Assembly (NCBI GenBank): GCA_017442315.1
Contig: JAFRZX010000159.1
Location: forward strand, 1-64,000
DNA: 64,000 nucleotides
Direction of reading: 5' to 3'
From: Bacteroidales bacterium
GTDB lineage: Bacteria; Bacteroidota; Bacteroidia; Bacteroidales; UBA932
Shown here piece by piece: positions 15,403 through 25,238 of this stretch. Numbering within the stretch: position 1 is the first letter of the stretch; every line of letters begins with the position of its first letter. The position numbers and the translations under genes are program-made. Below the pieces are notes generated by a model. The model made no database searches. It was given only the letters and a program-made list of their open reading frames with translations, and was not told where the DNA came from.

Positions 15403-18123
15403 ATGATACCGAATAAAAACATAGTGCTGACACTGGCATTGACATTGATCTGTTCTCTGGCATCGGGAAACAGCATCAGACGGATTTCCACTTTTGAAGG
15501 TCTTTCAAACAACTCGGTATTCTCTTTGCACCAAGACCATCTCGGGCACTTATGGATCGGCACGACAGACGGCTTGAATATCTGGGACGGACATTCTCTG
15601 GAAATGTTCAACCCCGACGATGGCAAGAACTTTTTTGCAGGCAATACAATCCTCAGCATTCACTCTGACGACAAGGACGGCATATGGTTGAGAACATACT
15701 ACGGGATTGCACACATCAACACCACAACAAGACAGATCAGATACTATGACTCCTTAACTTTTGCACCATACATGACATGCGGCGCTGATGGTATACCATA
15801 TGTCATCGGATCCGATAGATTCATATATCATCTGGACGAAAAGAGCGACTCATTCATCAAGAGCGAAATAGGGATACCCAATCCTAAGGAGTACCTAAAA
15901 CAGATGCATCGTTACGGATCCGACAGTCTATACTGCTTTACCAATAAAGGTATATACCTTATCAAAGACCTTGTCCTCGAAAAGAAAATTGACACGGACA
16001 TTGCATTTGTCTCTGCGACTCCGGAAGGGAACATCTGTTATTTTGCCTCCAACAGAACAAAGGACATCTTTACCTTTGACATGAAGACTACCCGGATAAG
16101 TCTATATGCCGCAATCGGTAACAGCGTGCCCACCAATGAAATCTATCGGGCCCTGCTTCCATACAAAGGAAGCGTTATTGCCGGATTCAGCGTAAGCGGC
16201 GTATACATTGCCCCCCCCAATAGCAAAATTCTCACTCCAACACCTATCAAACAGGGTATTTTCCCGCTTTTAAAAGACAAACTTCAGGATATAGTCTGGG
16301 TGGGTACGGACGGTAACGGCGTAGTCAACTGGCAGATGAACGACCTGAGTTTTGAAGAAATCAGATTTTCCAAACTGCCCGTAACCGTACGCATGCCTAT
16401 CAGGAGCATAATGCTGGACAAGAACGGCACATTATGGTGCGGCACAAAAGGTGACGGCATATTCACAATCAGGAATTTCACCCCGTATATGCACCTTGAC
16501 GGTCATAACGTACAAAAGGTTACGACATCGAACTCGTCTTTGACCAGCAATCATGTCTATTCAATATCGAAAAGCGAGAACGACACCGGACTCTGGATAG
16601 GCTCTGATGGACCGGGAATAAACTTCTATTCATACGCTGAAAAAAGAATAAAAGTCGTACCCGGCAGCGAATCTCTCACCAAAGTGCACGTCATATATCA
16701 ACAGGACAGGACCACCCTATGGATAAGCACGCATGGCCGAGGTGTATTCAAGTGCAGGCTGGAAGGAGCTGGAACAGAGAAACCGAGCATTACAAGCATA
16801 GAACGCATCAAGCTTCCTGCCCCATTCAGCATGCACTCAAATATATTCTCCATGTATGCTCCAAACGATTCGACCATATATTTCGGAAGCAGGGGAAACG
16901 GTGTTGCCCGCCTCAACACAAAGAGCGATGAAGCACAAATATTGGAAGCTCCCGCCGATCAAGGTTATGCCGCGAACGACATCTATGGAATGATCCAGAC
17001 TGACAGGCTGCACTTTGCCAGCGGTTGCGGCCTGCTCTCATATGACCAGGCCAGCAATCGTCTTGAAATAGTCGATGAAATCCCAAACCGAGCCACACAC
17101 GCAATTCTTAGTGATGACAACGGCAATCTTTGGGTCAGCACGAACTACGGTATAATAAGTTACAACACAAAAAGCCGACAGACAACAACCCATAATCAGC
17201 ATTCAGGTCTGTATATCCTCGAATACGCTGATGGAGCAGCATACAAAGACCCAAAGAGCGACGCATTGTTCTTCGGAGGAGTCAACGGTCTGACAATCAT
17301 CAGAAACACAGCCAAGAACAAGGCAGACAGTGTTTTATACACACCTCAAATCAACATAACTCACCATATTTCCAACAACACCAGCACTCTGCTGAATGGT
17401 GACTTGAAGCTCCCTTACAGTCCGAACTCATTCGGAATACATTTTTCAGTGGTAGACAACACCAATTACTCCGACTACGAATTCTCGTACAGGATTCTAG
17501 GACTTGACAAAGAGTGGAAGAGCAACGGAAACGAATCAACCATACACCTGCCGACGCTGCCTCCGGGAAGACACACCCTCGAGATACGCTACCATAACAA
17601 CTCCAACTCATACACAAGTCAGCCTGCAAGCCTTCCGATAACAATTATTCCGCCTGTTTATGCAACATGGTGGGCAAAGACCTTGTATATACTCATAACA
17701 CTCGGCATCTGCGCCTATTACATCAGGAGATTCAGAACCAAATATCTGAGCCTCAAAGAAGAACTCCGAATAAGCAAGGCTCTATATGGCCTCGACCATT
17801 CCATGATAGCAAACATGGAGCATATAATCAATGACAATCTCGACAATCCGGAATTATCAGTAGGGTTCATTGCAGACAAGATGTGCATCAGCAAGCAGTC
17901 TCTTTACAGAAAACTGGAGAACGCACCAGACCTCAAGCCTCAGAAACTTATCAGAGAAGCCAGGATGAAGGCTGCTGCCGAGATAATGAAGACATCGAAA
18001 TTGACCATTGACGAGATCATGTACAAGGTCGGCTATGACAACCGCAGCACATTCTACAAGAACTTCAAGGAGCAATTCGGACTCACTCCGAAAGAATACC
18101 GCCAAGGAAAGAGCGAGAACTAA
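15403..18123 (+). CDS. Kinase-less membrane sensor-regulator: beta-propeller, Y_Y_Y, TM, AraC HTH
   Basis: 906 residues with the sensor half of a hybrid two-component regulator. Signal peptide at 1-22; two-component-type propeller repeats (LWIGTTDGL, LWCGTKGDGI, LWIGSDGPGI, LWISTHGRGV, LWVSTNYGI) over about 25-640; a Y_Y_Y immunoglobulin-like domain (about 670-750) with the typical LPPGRHTLEIR; a membrane helix (about 760-778); a short linker; and an AraC DNA-binding domain over the last ~100 residues (GYDNRSTFYKNFKEQFGLTPKEYR). No histidine kinase, ATPase or receiver domain is present. It probably senses a glycan in the periplasm and controls the convergent PUL. Convergent orientation and substrate are inference. 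Confidence 0.9.
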   Translation: MIPNKNIVLTLALTLICSLASGNSIRRISTFEGLSNNSVFSLHQDHLGHLWIGTTDGLNIWDGHSLEMFNPDDGKNFFAGNTILSIHSDDKDGIWLRTYYGIAHINTTTRQIRYYDSLTFAPYMTCGADGIPYVIGSDRFIYHLDEKSDSFIKSEIGIPNPKEYLKQMHRYGSDSLYCFTNKGIYLIKDLVLEKKIDTDIAFVSATPEGNICYFASNRTKDIFTFDMKTTRISLYAAIGNSVPTNEIYRALLPYKGSVIAGFSVSGVYIAPPNSKILTPTPIKQGIFPLLKDKLQDIVWVGTDGNGVVNWQMNDLSFEEIRFSKLPVTVRMPIRSIMLDKNGTLWCGTKGDGIFTIRNFTPYMHLDGHNVQKVTTSNSSLTSNHVYSISKSENDTGLWIGSDGPGINFYSYAEKRIKVVPGSESLTKVHVIYQQDRTTLWISTHGRGVFKCRLEGAGTEKPSITSIERIKLPAPFSMHSNIFSMYAPNDSTIYFGSRGNGVARLNTKSDEAQILEAPADQGYAANDIYGMIQTDRLHFASGCGLLSYDQASNRLEIVDEIPNRATHAILSDDNGNLWVSTNYGIISYNTKSRQTTTHNQHSGLYILEYADGAAYKDPKSDALFFGGVNGLTIIRNTAKNKADSVLYTPQINITHHISNNTSTLLNGDLKLPYSPNSFGIHFSVVDNTNYSDYEFSYRILGLDKEWKSNGNESTIHLPTLPPGRHTLEIRYHNNSNSYTSQPASLPITIIPPVYATWWAKTLYILITLGICAYYIRRFRTKYLSLKEELRISKALYGLDHSMIANMEHIINDNLDNPELSVGFIADKMCISKQSLYRKLENAPDLKPQKLIREARMKAAAEIMKTSKLTIDEIMYKVGYDNRSTFYKNFKEQFGLTPKEYRQGKSEN

Positions 18124-18492
18124 CCAGAATACTTTCAGAAAGAATGTTTGGTTAATAAATTGCGAGTTAACAGTAAATATTAGTATATCTGCAAGCTGAT
18201 AAAGAAGTTATGAGTCTCGGAATAAGTGTAAATAAAGAACGGAATGGTGTCCTTCTGGCATACATTGTCAAGAATGTTCCAATCCGGCACAATTCGAGAA
18301 TCCGGAAGTAGTCTGTAAACTAAATGAATCAATACATTGACCTTATCTATGCAATGTATAAAAGTCATCATACAAAGACCAGACACAAAGAGATTCTTAA
18401 CAGAATTCTAGAGCAATATTACTCGAAATAAAACAAGGGCTTGCAACGATGCACCCGAAGCAAGCCCTGAGTCAAATAATGATGGCTAAGTT
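18124..18492. other. 369-bp region between regulator and PUL; no gene recognised
   Basis: Between the convergent regulator and GH97 genes. It has short open frames on both strands (for example a 35-codon ATG frame beginning near 18323) but nothing with family resemblance, codon bias or a promoter. The only supported element is the terminator at its right end. Confidence 0.5.
18436..18468 (-). terminator. Terminator of the PUL operon
   Basis: Perfect 9-bp G+C-rich inverted repeat, 18436-18444 with 18460-18468, 24 bp past the GH97 stop. Read on the minus strand it is followed by a T-rich run (TTGTTTTATTT), as expected for an intrinsic terminator ending the long operon. Confidence 0.8.
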
Positions 18493-20463
18493 TTATTTCA
18501 CCGGCTCGATGCGGCAGACGAATCCGCCCTCATCGACCATCATGATGTCGATCACGCTGTCTTTGGCCACAATCATATCAACAACCTTGTGGTCAATTGC
18601 CAGCTGATGGGCATTGATTCCATCCTGGATTGCGTGGAGTTTATATTCACCCTCTCCGAGAAAGTCCAACCTAAGTTCCTGCCGGTGAGCCTTGCTGGCG
18701 ATACCGCCGACATACCAGAGGTCGCCGCTTCTCTTTGCAAGAAGGAGATGACCTCCGAGTTCAGCACTGATCACCTTAGTCTCATCCCAAAGTGTCGGAG
18801 AGTCTGCAATGAACTTAGTACAATGCGGCTCAAGCCTGTATCTGTGAGGCGAATCAGCAAGCATCTGGGTACCGGAGTCAAGCACGATGTACATCGCGAG
18901 CTGGAAACATCTTGTTCCGACGCTCATCGGATGCTGCTTGATCCAGCTTCCCTTGTCCATATATTTTGAATGTGCCGTAACCATAGCACCTGGAGTGAAA
19001 TCCGTTCCGCCAAGAATATTTCTTACGAATGGAAGCCAGACAGTGTTGTCCGGACGACATCTCCATTTCTGCTCAAGGCCAAGAACCGCCTCGTAAGCGA
19101 GGATATTAGGATACTGGATCTCCCAGCCCTTCGGAGTCATCGAGCCATGGAAGTCAACGATCAGCCTGTTCTCTGCCGCCTTACGGGCTGTACGGTCATA
19201 GAAATTAACCATATACTGGTCGCTTCTGTCCATGAAGTCAATCTTCATACCGGCCACGCCCCAGTCCCTGTACGTCTCGAAGATTGTATCGAAATTCTTG
19301 TCGACTGCAAGCCATGACACCCAAAGGATAAGGCCGACGCCCTTCTCCTTTCCGTACGCTACAAGCTCCGGAACATTGATATCCTTACTGAATACGAAAG
19401 GAGTGTATGAATCCACTGTCCAGCCCTCATCCAGAATGATATATGGAATTCCGAACTCTGCAGCGAAATCAATGAAATACTTATAAGTGTCATTATTGAC
19501 GCCATACACAAAATCCACTCCCGGAAGAGTGAAGTCGCACCACCAGTCCCATGACACCTTTCCCGGCTTGATCCAGCTCCAGTCCTTGGTCATATCCCTT
19601 TCGCGGGCCATCTGTCCTGTAAGATGAGAGTGGATGAGGTCTGCTTCATTGTCAACAAGGGTAATCACTCGCCAAGGGAATGTTCTCTCAGCATCAGTCT
19701 CAGCGATATAGTCCTCTGTTCCGATAACAGTCTCTCTTCTTGCGTTGTAAGGCTCGGTCTTATTGACTACTTTCGGGAAGATTGACTTAAGGACATCAGT
19801 GCTGTCAGAATGGAAGAAAACTGCCGGATAGTCATAGAGGTCTGTCTCTGTAATAAGCATCACCCAACTGTCCGTAGTAGCCAGAATCGGAAGATAACTC
19901 ATCTGCTTCTCGGCATCAAGTTCAGCGACCTGCTCAAAAGTGTACTTACGCTCATACATTGTCCTGAACGGATCCTTCTCGCCCGGCATATCTTCAAGCG
20001 AAAGGCAAACCTGAGCCTCCTGTGGCATTCTATACTCTACCAACTCATTTAAAACTGTCATCCTGCCTTCAGCTGCGGTAACGATGCGATAGGCCGCACC
20101 GTTGTCGTATGCCCTGAACTCCAAGGACCAGCCGTCCTTGAAGGCAAGTCTGAGTTCATTGTAATTATCTGCCACCTCTCTGGCCTTATAGTGATTGAAA
20201 GGGCGATAGACACCCCTGTGCTCAGAAGTCTTTGCGATCTTGATCTTAGGCTGCGCTCCGTAGGTGCAGTTGGATGTCTCCATTGCAATCGCACAATTCT
20301 CAAGAGCGATGTGGCCGTTTCTGGTTACGGAATACGTCACATTCTCCGCAACGCTAACTTCAACTGAAATAGTCCCATCCGGAGAGGTCAATAAATAAGT
20401 CTTTGCTGTCGCAGTGAAGACTGTAAGGATGCTGACGAGCAGCATAAAAATGGTTTTGTTCAT
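18493..20463 (-). CDS. Glycoside hydrolase family 97, retaining type
   Basis: Periplasmic or surface exo-acting alpha-glycosidase, 656 residues, with a signal peptide at 1-20. N-terminal super-sandwich domain, (beta/alpha)8 barrel (about 290-560) and a C-terminal sandwich, as in the family. GH97 has two mechanisms; SusB-type inverting enzymes lack the barrel aspartate, whereas this protein has D409 in GMKIDFMDR and E458 in NILAYEAV, positions that correspond to the nucleophile and acid/base of the retaining alpha-galactosidase branch (Bacteroides GH97b). Alpha-galactosidase is therefore the better guess than alpha-glucosidase. Last gene of the PUL operon. Confidence 0.92.
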   Translation of the reverse strand: MNKTIFMLLVSILTVFTATAKTYLLTSPDGTISVEVSVAENVTYSVTRNGHIALENCAIAMETSNCTYGAQPKIKIAKTSEHRGVYRPFNHYKAREVADNYNELRLAFKDGWSLEFRAYDNGAAYRIVTAAEGRMTVLNELVEYRMPQEAQVCLSLEDMPGEKDPFRTMYERKYTFEQVAELDAEKQMSYLPILATTDSWVMLITETDLYDYPAVFFHSDSTDVLKSIFPKVVNKTEPYNARRETVIGTEDYIAETDAERTFPWRVITLVDNEADLIHSHLTGQMARERDMTKDWSWIKPGKVSWDWWCDFTLPGVDFVYGVNNDTYKYFIDFAAEFGIPYIILDEGWTVDSYTPFVFSKDINVPELVAYGKEKGVGLILWVSWLAVDKNFDTIFETYRDWGVAGMKIDFMDRSDQYMVNFYDRTARKAAENRLIVDFHGSMTPKGWEIQYPNILAYEAVLGLEQKWRCRPDNTVWLPFVRNILGGTDFTPGAMVTAHSKYMDKGSWIKQHPMSVGTRCFQLAMYIVLDSGTQMLADSPHRYRLEPHCTKFIADSPTLWDETKVISAELGGHLLLAKRSGDLWYVGGIASKAHRQELRLDFLGEGEYKLHAIQDGINAHQLAIDHKVVDMIVAKDSVIDIMMVDEGGFVCRIEPVK

Positions 20464-20506
20464 TTATTATTAAATTAATTTCTATACATCCCTGTCAGAT
20501 TTAAAG

Positions 20507-22399
20507 CTATTCAACATTGAACCCTCTTGTACCGACACCTTTTTCCATAAGGGATTTGAGATCGTTCAAATATGTTGTGTAGACATCACGAGGGAGGGCA
20601 TTATTTTTTTTGCAGATTGATGTAGCCATACCCACAATTTCACCCATCATTCCAGTAGTACGCATAACCCTGACTGTACCCAACGCAGCATGAGTCACGC
20701 TGATATTTCGTCCTGCCATAAAGAGATTGTCAACATTACGGGAATACAGACAACGATACGGACATGCATACGGTTCATGCTTCTGCACCTCGCAATATGA
20801 AAGGAATGGTTCACCTTCAAATCCTTTCAGTTCCTTTGGGTAATGGAGATCCATTCCCCAAGTAGTGGTAAAGGATGCATCATCAAACTGTTTGGCCTCA
20901 AGAATATCATGTTCGGTAAGAATCACATCGCCCAAAAGTCTGCGAGACTCTCTCTTACCACCGATATAAGCGACCCACTGGAGTCTATAGTTAGCAAACT
21001 TATCTTTCTTGGAACTGCTGTTTTTCAGATAATCCCAGTTGCCGTATACCGAAAGAAGGGCATAGTCGCGGATATATTCGATTTCATTTACCTGGTCTCG
21101 GTCCAAGCCGACCTCCCAATCCCAGTCACCACGCTTGATCGCTCTATATGTATTTTCGTTAAATTCCAAAGCCCAAGGACAAGACGGGAAGGGCGATACC
21201 ACACCCATATCATCAGCATACCACTGAACAGATGTTCCCATCACTAATGAATCCGCCTTTTCGGGAGCCTGTTTTTCATCTGTTTCCGCCTTGCTTTCGC
21301 GACCGACACGATAGTCAGCACCTGAGAGGAAACCCACGTCGCCATCACCTGTGCAATCTGCAAAGTACTTTCCTTTGAAGACGGTCCTTTCACCTGTCTT
21401 GATGTTCTGACCTGTCACAGATACAATGCGGTTGTTTTTGGTTTCCGCATCGAGAACGTGCGTATTCAGGAAAAGGGTGATATTAGGTTCGGCAAGTACA
21501 GCGTTGAGTTTCTTGTCATCCTCATAATTTGATGCAGGCCCTGCATTATGAATCTTCTTCTCAGGATGCTTCTTGAGAATAGCCATTATCTGCTTGCTCC
21601 TTTCACTTTCAGGGTCTTTCTGCGCCTCTCTTCTGGTGTGAAATCCGACACCACCAATCTCATCCATAAGGTTCCCAAGATTCGGATATGGCTCCTGCAT
21701 AATCAGTCCTGACAATCCCACCCTGACTTCAGACGAGTTGTTTCCTCCCAGCACAGGACGATTCTGTATGAATGCCACCTTGCAGCCGAGTCTTGCAGCG
21801 CTGATAGCGGCACAACATCCGGCAGTACCACCACCGACTACAACAAGGTCAAACTCCTCTGGATACTCTTTCAAGACACTCTTCGGACGCAACCCGTCAA
21901 TATCCGAAGCTTTCAGTTTCTTGTCACGGGTCAGGTAAATCGCGTCACATCTTCCGTTGAACCCTGTCAAGTCGTGAAGAGAAATCACATTCTCTCCTTT
22001 GTTAAGTTTCACTTTTCCACCATTCTGCCAATACCAGTCAGCCTGTTCCGTTCCCATAATAACATTTACAGGTCTGCCATTTACATAAACCTGAAACCTT
22101 CCCGGAGACTCCGTCTTACCCCACACTCGAGTCCAGTCTTTGGTACGGACCCACAGATGGTATGTACCTCTCTCTTCTGCCACAAAAGTTGTAGAAGCAT
22201 CCTCCACCGGCACTCCCATTCCGTGTGCCATTATGTAAGGCGAACCCATCTGAACCATAGACTGCTGATCAAGAACCCATCCTCCGAGAGAATCCATATT
22301 CTCAGCCTCAATGAAAATTCCTGATGATGGTGGTGTTGCTGCCATAATTGCCAATGCAGATACAACAACAAAAGATAGTTTAGAAATTATTTTCTTCAT
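20507..22399 (-). CDS. Secreted FAD-dependent oxidoreductase with N-terminal beta-sandwich
   Basis: 630 residues. A signal peptide (1-21) is followed by a module of about 130 residues resembling carbohydrate-binding or DUF-type sandwiches (IFIEAENMDSLGGW, YHLWVRTKDW, FQVYVNGR). Then comes a FAD_oxidored domain (PF12831 type) beginning FDLVVVGGGTAGCCAAISAARLG and containing VLGGNNSSEVRVGLSG, GKYFADCTGDGDVG and a late MAGRNISVTHAALGT motif. Proteins of this type recur in Bacteroidota PULs; their reaction is largely unknown, but oxidation of a sugar or cyclitol is plausible. It is 21 bp downstream of the GLUG-phosphoesterase and 43 bp upstream of GH97. Confidence 0.85.
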   Translation of the reverse strand: MKKIISKLSFVVVSALAIMAATPPSSGIFIEAENMDSLGGWVLDQQSMVQMGSPYIMAHGMGVPVEDASTTFVAEERGTYHLWVRTKDWTRVWGKTESPGRFQVYVNGRPVNVIMGTEQADWYWQNGGKVKLNKGENVISLHDLTGFNGRCDAIYLTRDKKLKASDIDGLRPKSVLKEYPEEFDLVVVGGGTAGCCAAISAARLGCKVAFIQNRPVLGGNNSSEVRVGLSGLIMQEPYPNLGNLMDEIGGVGFHTRREAQKDPESERSKQIMAILKKHPEKKIHNAGPASNYEDDKKLNAVLAEPNITLFLNTHVLDAETKNNRIVSVTGQNIKTGERTVFKGKYFADCTGDGDVGFLSGADYRVGRESKAETDEKQAPEKADSLVMGTSVQWYADDMGVVSPFPSCPWALEFNENTYRAIKRGDWDWEVGLDRDQVNEIEYIRDYALLSVYGNWDYLKNSSSKKDKFANYRLQWVAYIGGKRESRRLLGDVILTEHDILEAKQFDDASFTTTWGMDLHYPKELKGFEGEPFLSYCEVQKHEPYACPYRCLYSRNVDNLFMAGRNISVTHAALGTVRVMRTTGMMGEIVGMATSICKKNNALPRDVYTTYLNDLKSLMEKGVGTRGFNVE

Positions 22400-22420
22400 T
22401 TTTATGTAGTTTTATTCGCT

Positions 22421-25237
22421 TTACCATTCTATGGTCTGAGAATATGTGTTACCGAAATTATCCGTCACACGAACCTCCCCTTTTGTAACACCTTCAGATG
22501 GTTTTATACGGAACATAAAACGAGAGTTCTGAGGTTTGGCAAATTTCAAGGCCATTCCGGTCAAGCCGCCTTTGATCTGTTCAAAAATATCAACATAATC
22601 AAGATCCGGCTCAGCATGTTGTTCCAAATTGCCTATCAAGACACCATTCTCATACCACTGAGGAACCTGCCAGAAGTCCTTTGAATAGTTGTAGATATTT
22701 GCCTTGACATATCCGTCCTTGGTTCTGGTCGGAGAATATACTGTCATCTGATGTTCCTTTTCCTTTCCCACTGTCTTGTAGTACCACTGCATATCTCCAC
22801 CCTTCACTGACACGACCATATATCCGTTAGGCTGACCGTCGGCACAGATTTCATGATTACTTCTGAGCACACCGTTACACCTTGCCACTGTAAGTGCCGT
22901 AGTCTTTACTTTGTCCCACTGATAGTCAAACCCTAGATTCCAATGAGAATGTCCCGCCCACACATAGACCCTGTTGTAAGATACAAGCAAGTTCTTCAGA
23001 TTTATAAAATTACGGATTCTATCCTCACGTCTGTTACCATTTCTGAACATCAGAGAGTGAGAGCAGAGTGCTATTGTCTTGTCTTTCGGAACATATTTCA
23101 AATCGTTCTCAAGCCACCTTATCTGCTCGTCGGTAATGCCATACTTATAAGTTCCCTTCAGATCAAGTCCCTCGGATATCATCGAATTAATGATTACATA
23201 ATGTATATCTCCGAGATCAAACGAATAATAGGTCGGGCACAGATAACTCTCGAAGAAACCTGTCCCCAATTTCGTATCATACAAATTGGATGGTTCGAGA
23301 TCATGATTACCTATCAGGTTGAATATAGGAAACTTTGCCTTGGAGCAGCAATCAAGATAATCATCGTAAGCAGACATGATATTATAAATGACATCTCCCA
23401 GATGGATAGAATAGAATTTCTTGTCTTCACCCTTGAGTTTATTTATATCAGGAATAACGACATCCCTGAAACGCTCTCCTGAATTATCAAATCCCAAGCC
23501 TCGTATCTGAGCGTCCCCGATCATGACCATCGTATACTCATTCATATCCTCATCTGTCTTAGACAAGACGAAATCCGCCTTAACTGCCTGCTGATACCTT
23601 CTTACTTTCTTGAACATCTGAGGTACAGAATGATAAAGTTCTGCTTCATAACCCGATGGAAGAGAAATAAAAATATGCCTCGTGTCGCTTAAATCGGATT
23701 TCATTGAATATGTTCCATCCTCCTTAGTCTGTACGCACTGCACACCATCACTTACTACAACCCCTGAAACCGGTGTCCCATCGGCAAGTGCAACCTTACC
23801 AAAGACATTATCTCCGTTATCTTCAGGCTGTGCAGACTCCGCATAGGCATCATAATAAGTCCCCTTGACCCTTGTGCGGTTCATATAAGGCGATATCTGC
23901 CCTTTCTTACCTGTGACAGCCAAAACATCACCTCTGTTTTCACAGTCTCGGACAGTAACTGCCGCAGCAGAGTTACCGGACAACTTACCTGCAATACCAC
24001 CGGTATGAATAGCCTTATCGTTTTCGTAATTGTTTCCACCTGAACCACTGTAAACCGTTCCATAATTCACACAACTGCTGACGTATGCGGCATGGTTATC
24101 CTTGGCACCGATAATCAGAGATCCGGCGATACCGCCTATGGCAGAACCTTCGTTGGGACAAAAACCTTCATATTTGATTTCGCCATAATTATTACAATTG
24201 CTGACATGAATCGGCTGACCGGAGAATCCGATAATTCCACCAAGAGAAGAAACACTTTCGCTTGATAATGTAACCTTTCCATAATTCATGCAGTCAACAA
24301 TAGCCCTGCCAGAACGATTCATGCCGATTATTCCGCCCACCAGACTCCGGTGGATGCCGGCAACTGATATTTCTCCAAAATTGTCACAGCCTATCATATC
24401 CTGACGCGAATGTCCGGTAATACCGCCAATGTGTCCCCAGCGCTCTCCACGGTTTGATTCTCCGTAATTGGTCGAGACATTTATAGCACCGTGGTTGGCA
24501 CTGTACTTTACGGTCGATGAGTGACATATACCAATCAGACCACCTACAAATATACGTCGGACATCACCTGAATAAATCACATCACCATGATTTTCGCACA
24601 AAGTGACACTTACCTTACCTTGTGCTCGGCCATATGTACCGCCGGCAACTCCACCTATATAAATATCAACATTCTTATCCGTAGTTGTCGATACACACGT
24701 TGAAATGACAGAGCCATAATTCTTACATTTCAGAATCAGCCCCCGGTTCGAGCCTACAATGCCCCCGACATAAAGATTTGCGGCAGAAAACGGCGATTTA
24801 TGAACGATGGTCCCTTTGTTTACACAGTTCTCGATAACTCCATTATTGATATGGGCAATAAAACTCACGCAATACTCCTCCTCAACGGGGATTCCGGCTT
24901 TCATGGAACATGACTCCGCTATTGTAAGATTACGTATGATACCCCCCTCAAGGAGATTATGGAAGACACCTCCCTTGGCCTTCCAATTCCTGATTTCATG
25001 CCCCTTGCCGTCAAAGATGCCGCCGAAAGAGGATATCGTACTGAATTTCCTGACCTTTGCCATATCGATATCGGCCTCAAGGCAGACGTGTCCATTCTCA
25101 TCCCTGAACTGGTCTGTCGGCTTACCATTGTTGATAGCATCTGCAAAAGCAACAAAATCTGCTGCACTCCTGATACCTTGAGCATCCGAAACGACTGCCC
25201 ATAAAATCAAGCACAATGAGATTACAAATCTTTTCAT
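22421..25237 (-). CDS. GLUG-repeat / calcineurin-like metallophosphoesterase fusion
   Basis: 938 residues from the ATG at 25237, which directly follows the TGA of the upstream phosphoesterase gene (TGATATG), so translation is probably coupled; an in-frame TTG at 25273 lies inside that gene. Signal peptide 1-20. Residues about 90-450 carry some eight GLUG-type repeats (GGIxG...C.NYG.V, for example YVGGIVGSNRG, LVGGIIGMNRSG). Then MetallophosN (VSDGVQCVQTKEDGTYSM), the catalytic Metallophos domain (IGDAQ, HLGDVIYN, LIGNHD, CSHSLMF, WAGHSHW) and MetallophosC. The second half repeats the architecture of the upstream gene. Likely a surface phosphodiesterase with a built-in GLUG adhesion or binding module. 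Confidence 0.85.
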   Translation of the reverse strand: MKRFVISLCLILWAVVSDAQGIRSAADFVAFADAINNGKPTDQFRDENGHVCLEADIDMAKVRKFSTISSFGGIFDGKGHEIRNWKAKGGVFHNLLEGGIIRNLTIAESCSMKAGIPVEEEYCVSFIAHINNGVIENCVNKGTIVHKSPFSAANLYVGGIVGSNRGLILKCKNYGSVISTCVSTTTDKNVDIYIGGVAGGTYGRAQGKVSVTLCENHGDVIYSGDVRRIFVGGLIGICHSSTVKYSANHGAINVSTNYGESNRGERWGHIGGITGHSRQDMIGCDNFGEISVAGIHRSLVGGIIGMNRSGRAIVDCMNYGKVTLSSESVSSLGGIIGFSGQPIHVSNCNNYGEIKYEGFCPNEGSAIGGIAGSLIIGAKDNHAAYVSSCVNYGTVYSGSGGNNYENDKAIHTGGIAGKLSGNSAAAVTVRDCENRGDVLAVTGKKGQISPYMNRTRVKGTYYDAYAESAQPEDNGDNVFGKVALADGTPVSGVVVSDGVQCVQTKEDGTYSMKSDLSDTRHIFISLPSGYEAELYHSVPQMFKKVRRYQQAVKADFVLSKTDEDMNEYTMVMIGDAQIRGLGFDNSGERFRDVVIPDINKLKGEDKKFYSIHLGDVIYNIMSAYDDYLDCCSKAKFPIFNLIGNHDLEPSNLYDTKLGTGFFESYLCPTYYSFDLGDIHYVIINSMISEGLDLKGTYKYGITDEQIRWLENDLKYVPKDKTIALCSHSLMFRNGNRREDRIRNFINLKNLLVSYNRVYVWAGHSHWNLGFDYQWDKVKTTALTVARCNGVLRSNHEICADGQPNGYMVVSVKGGDMQWYYKTVGKEKEHQMTVYSPTRTKDGYVKANIYNYSKDFWQVPQWYENGVLIGNLEQHAEPDLDYVDIFEQIKGGLTGMALKFAKPQNSRFMFRIKPSEGVTKGEVRVTDNFGNTYSQTIEW

Positions 25238-25238
25238 A

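Noticed and set aside
18180..18386. 68-codon minus-strand ORF in the gap before GH97
   Set aside because: No recognised motif, no promoter, and aromatic-rich composition unlike neighbouring genes.
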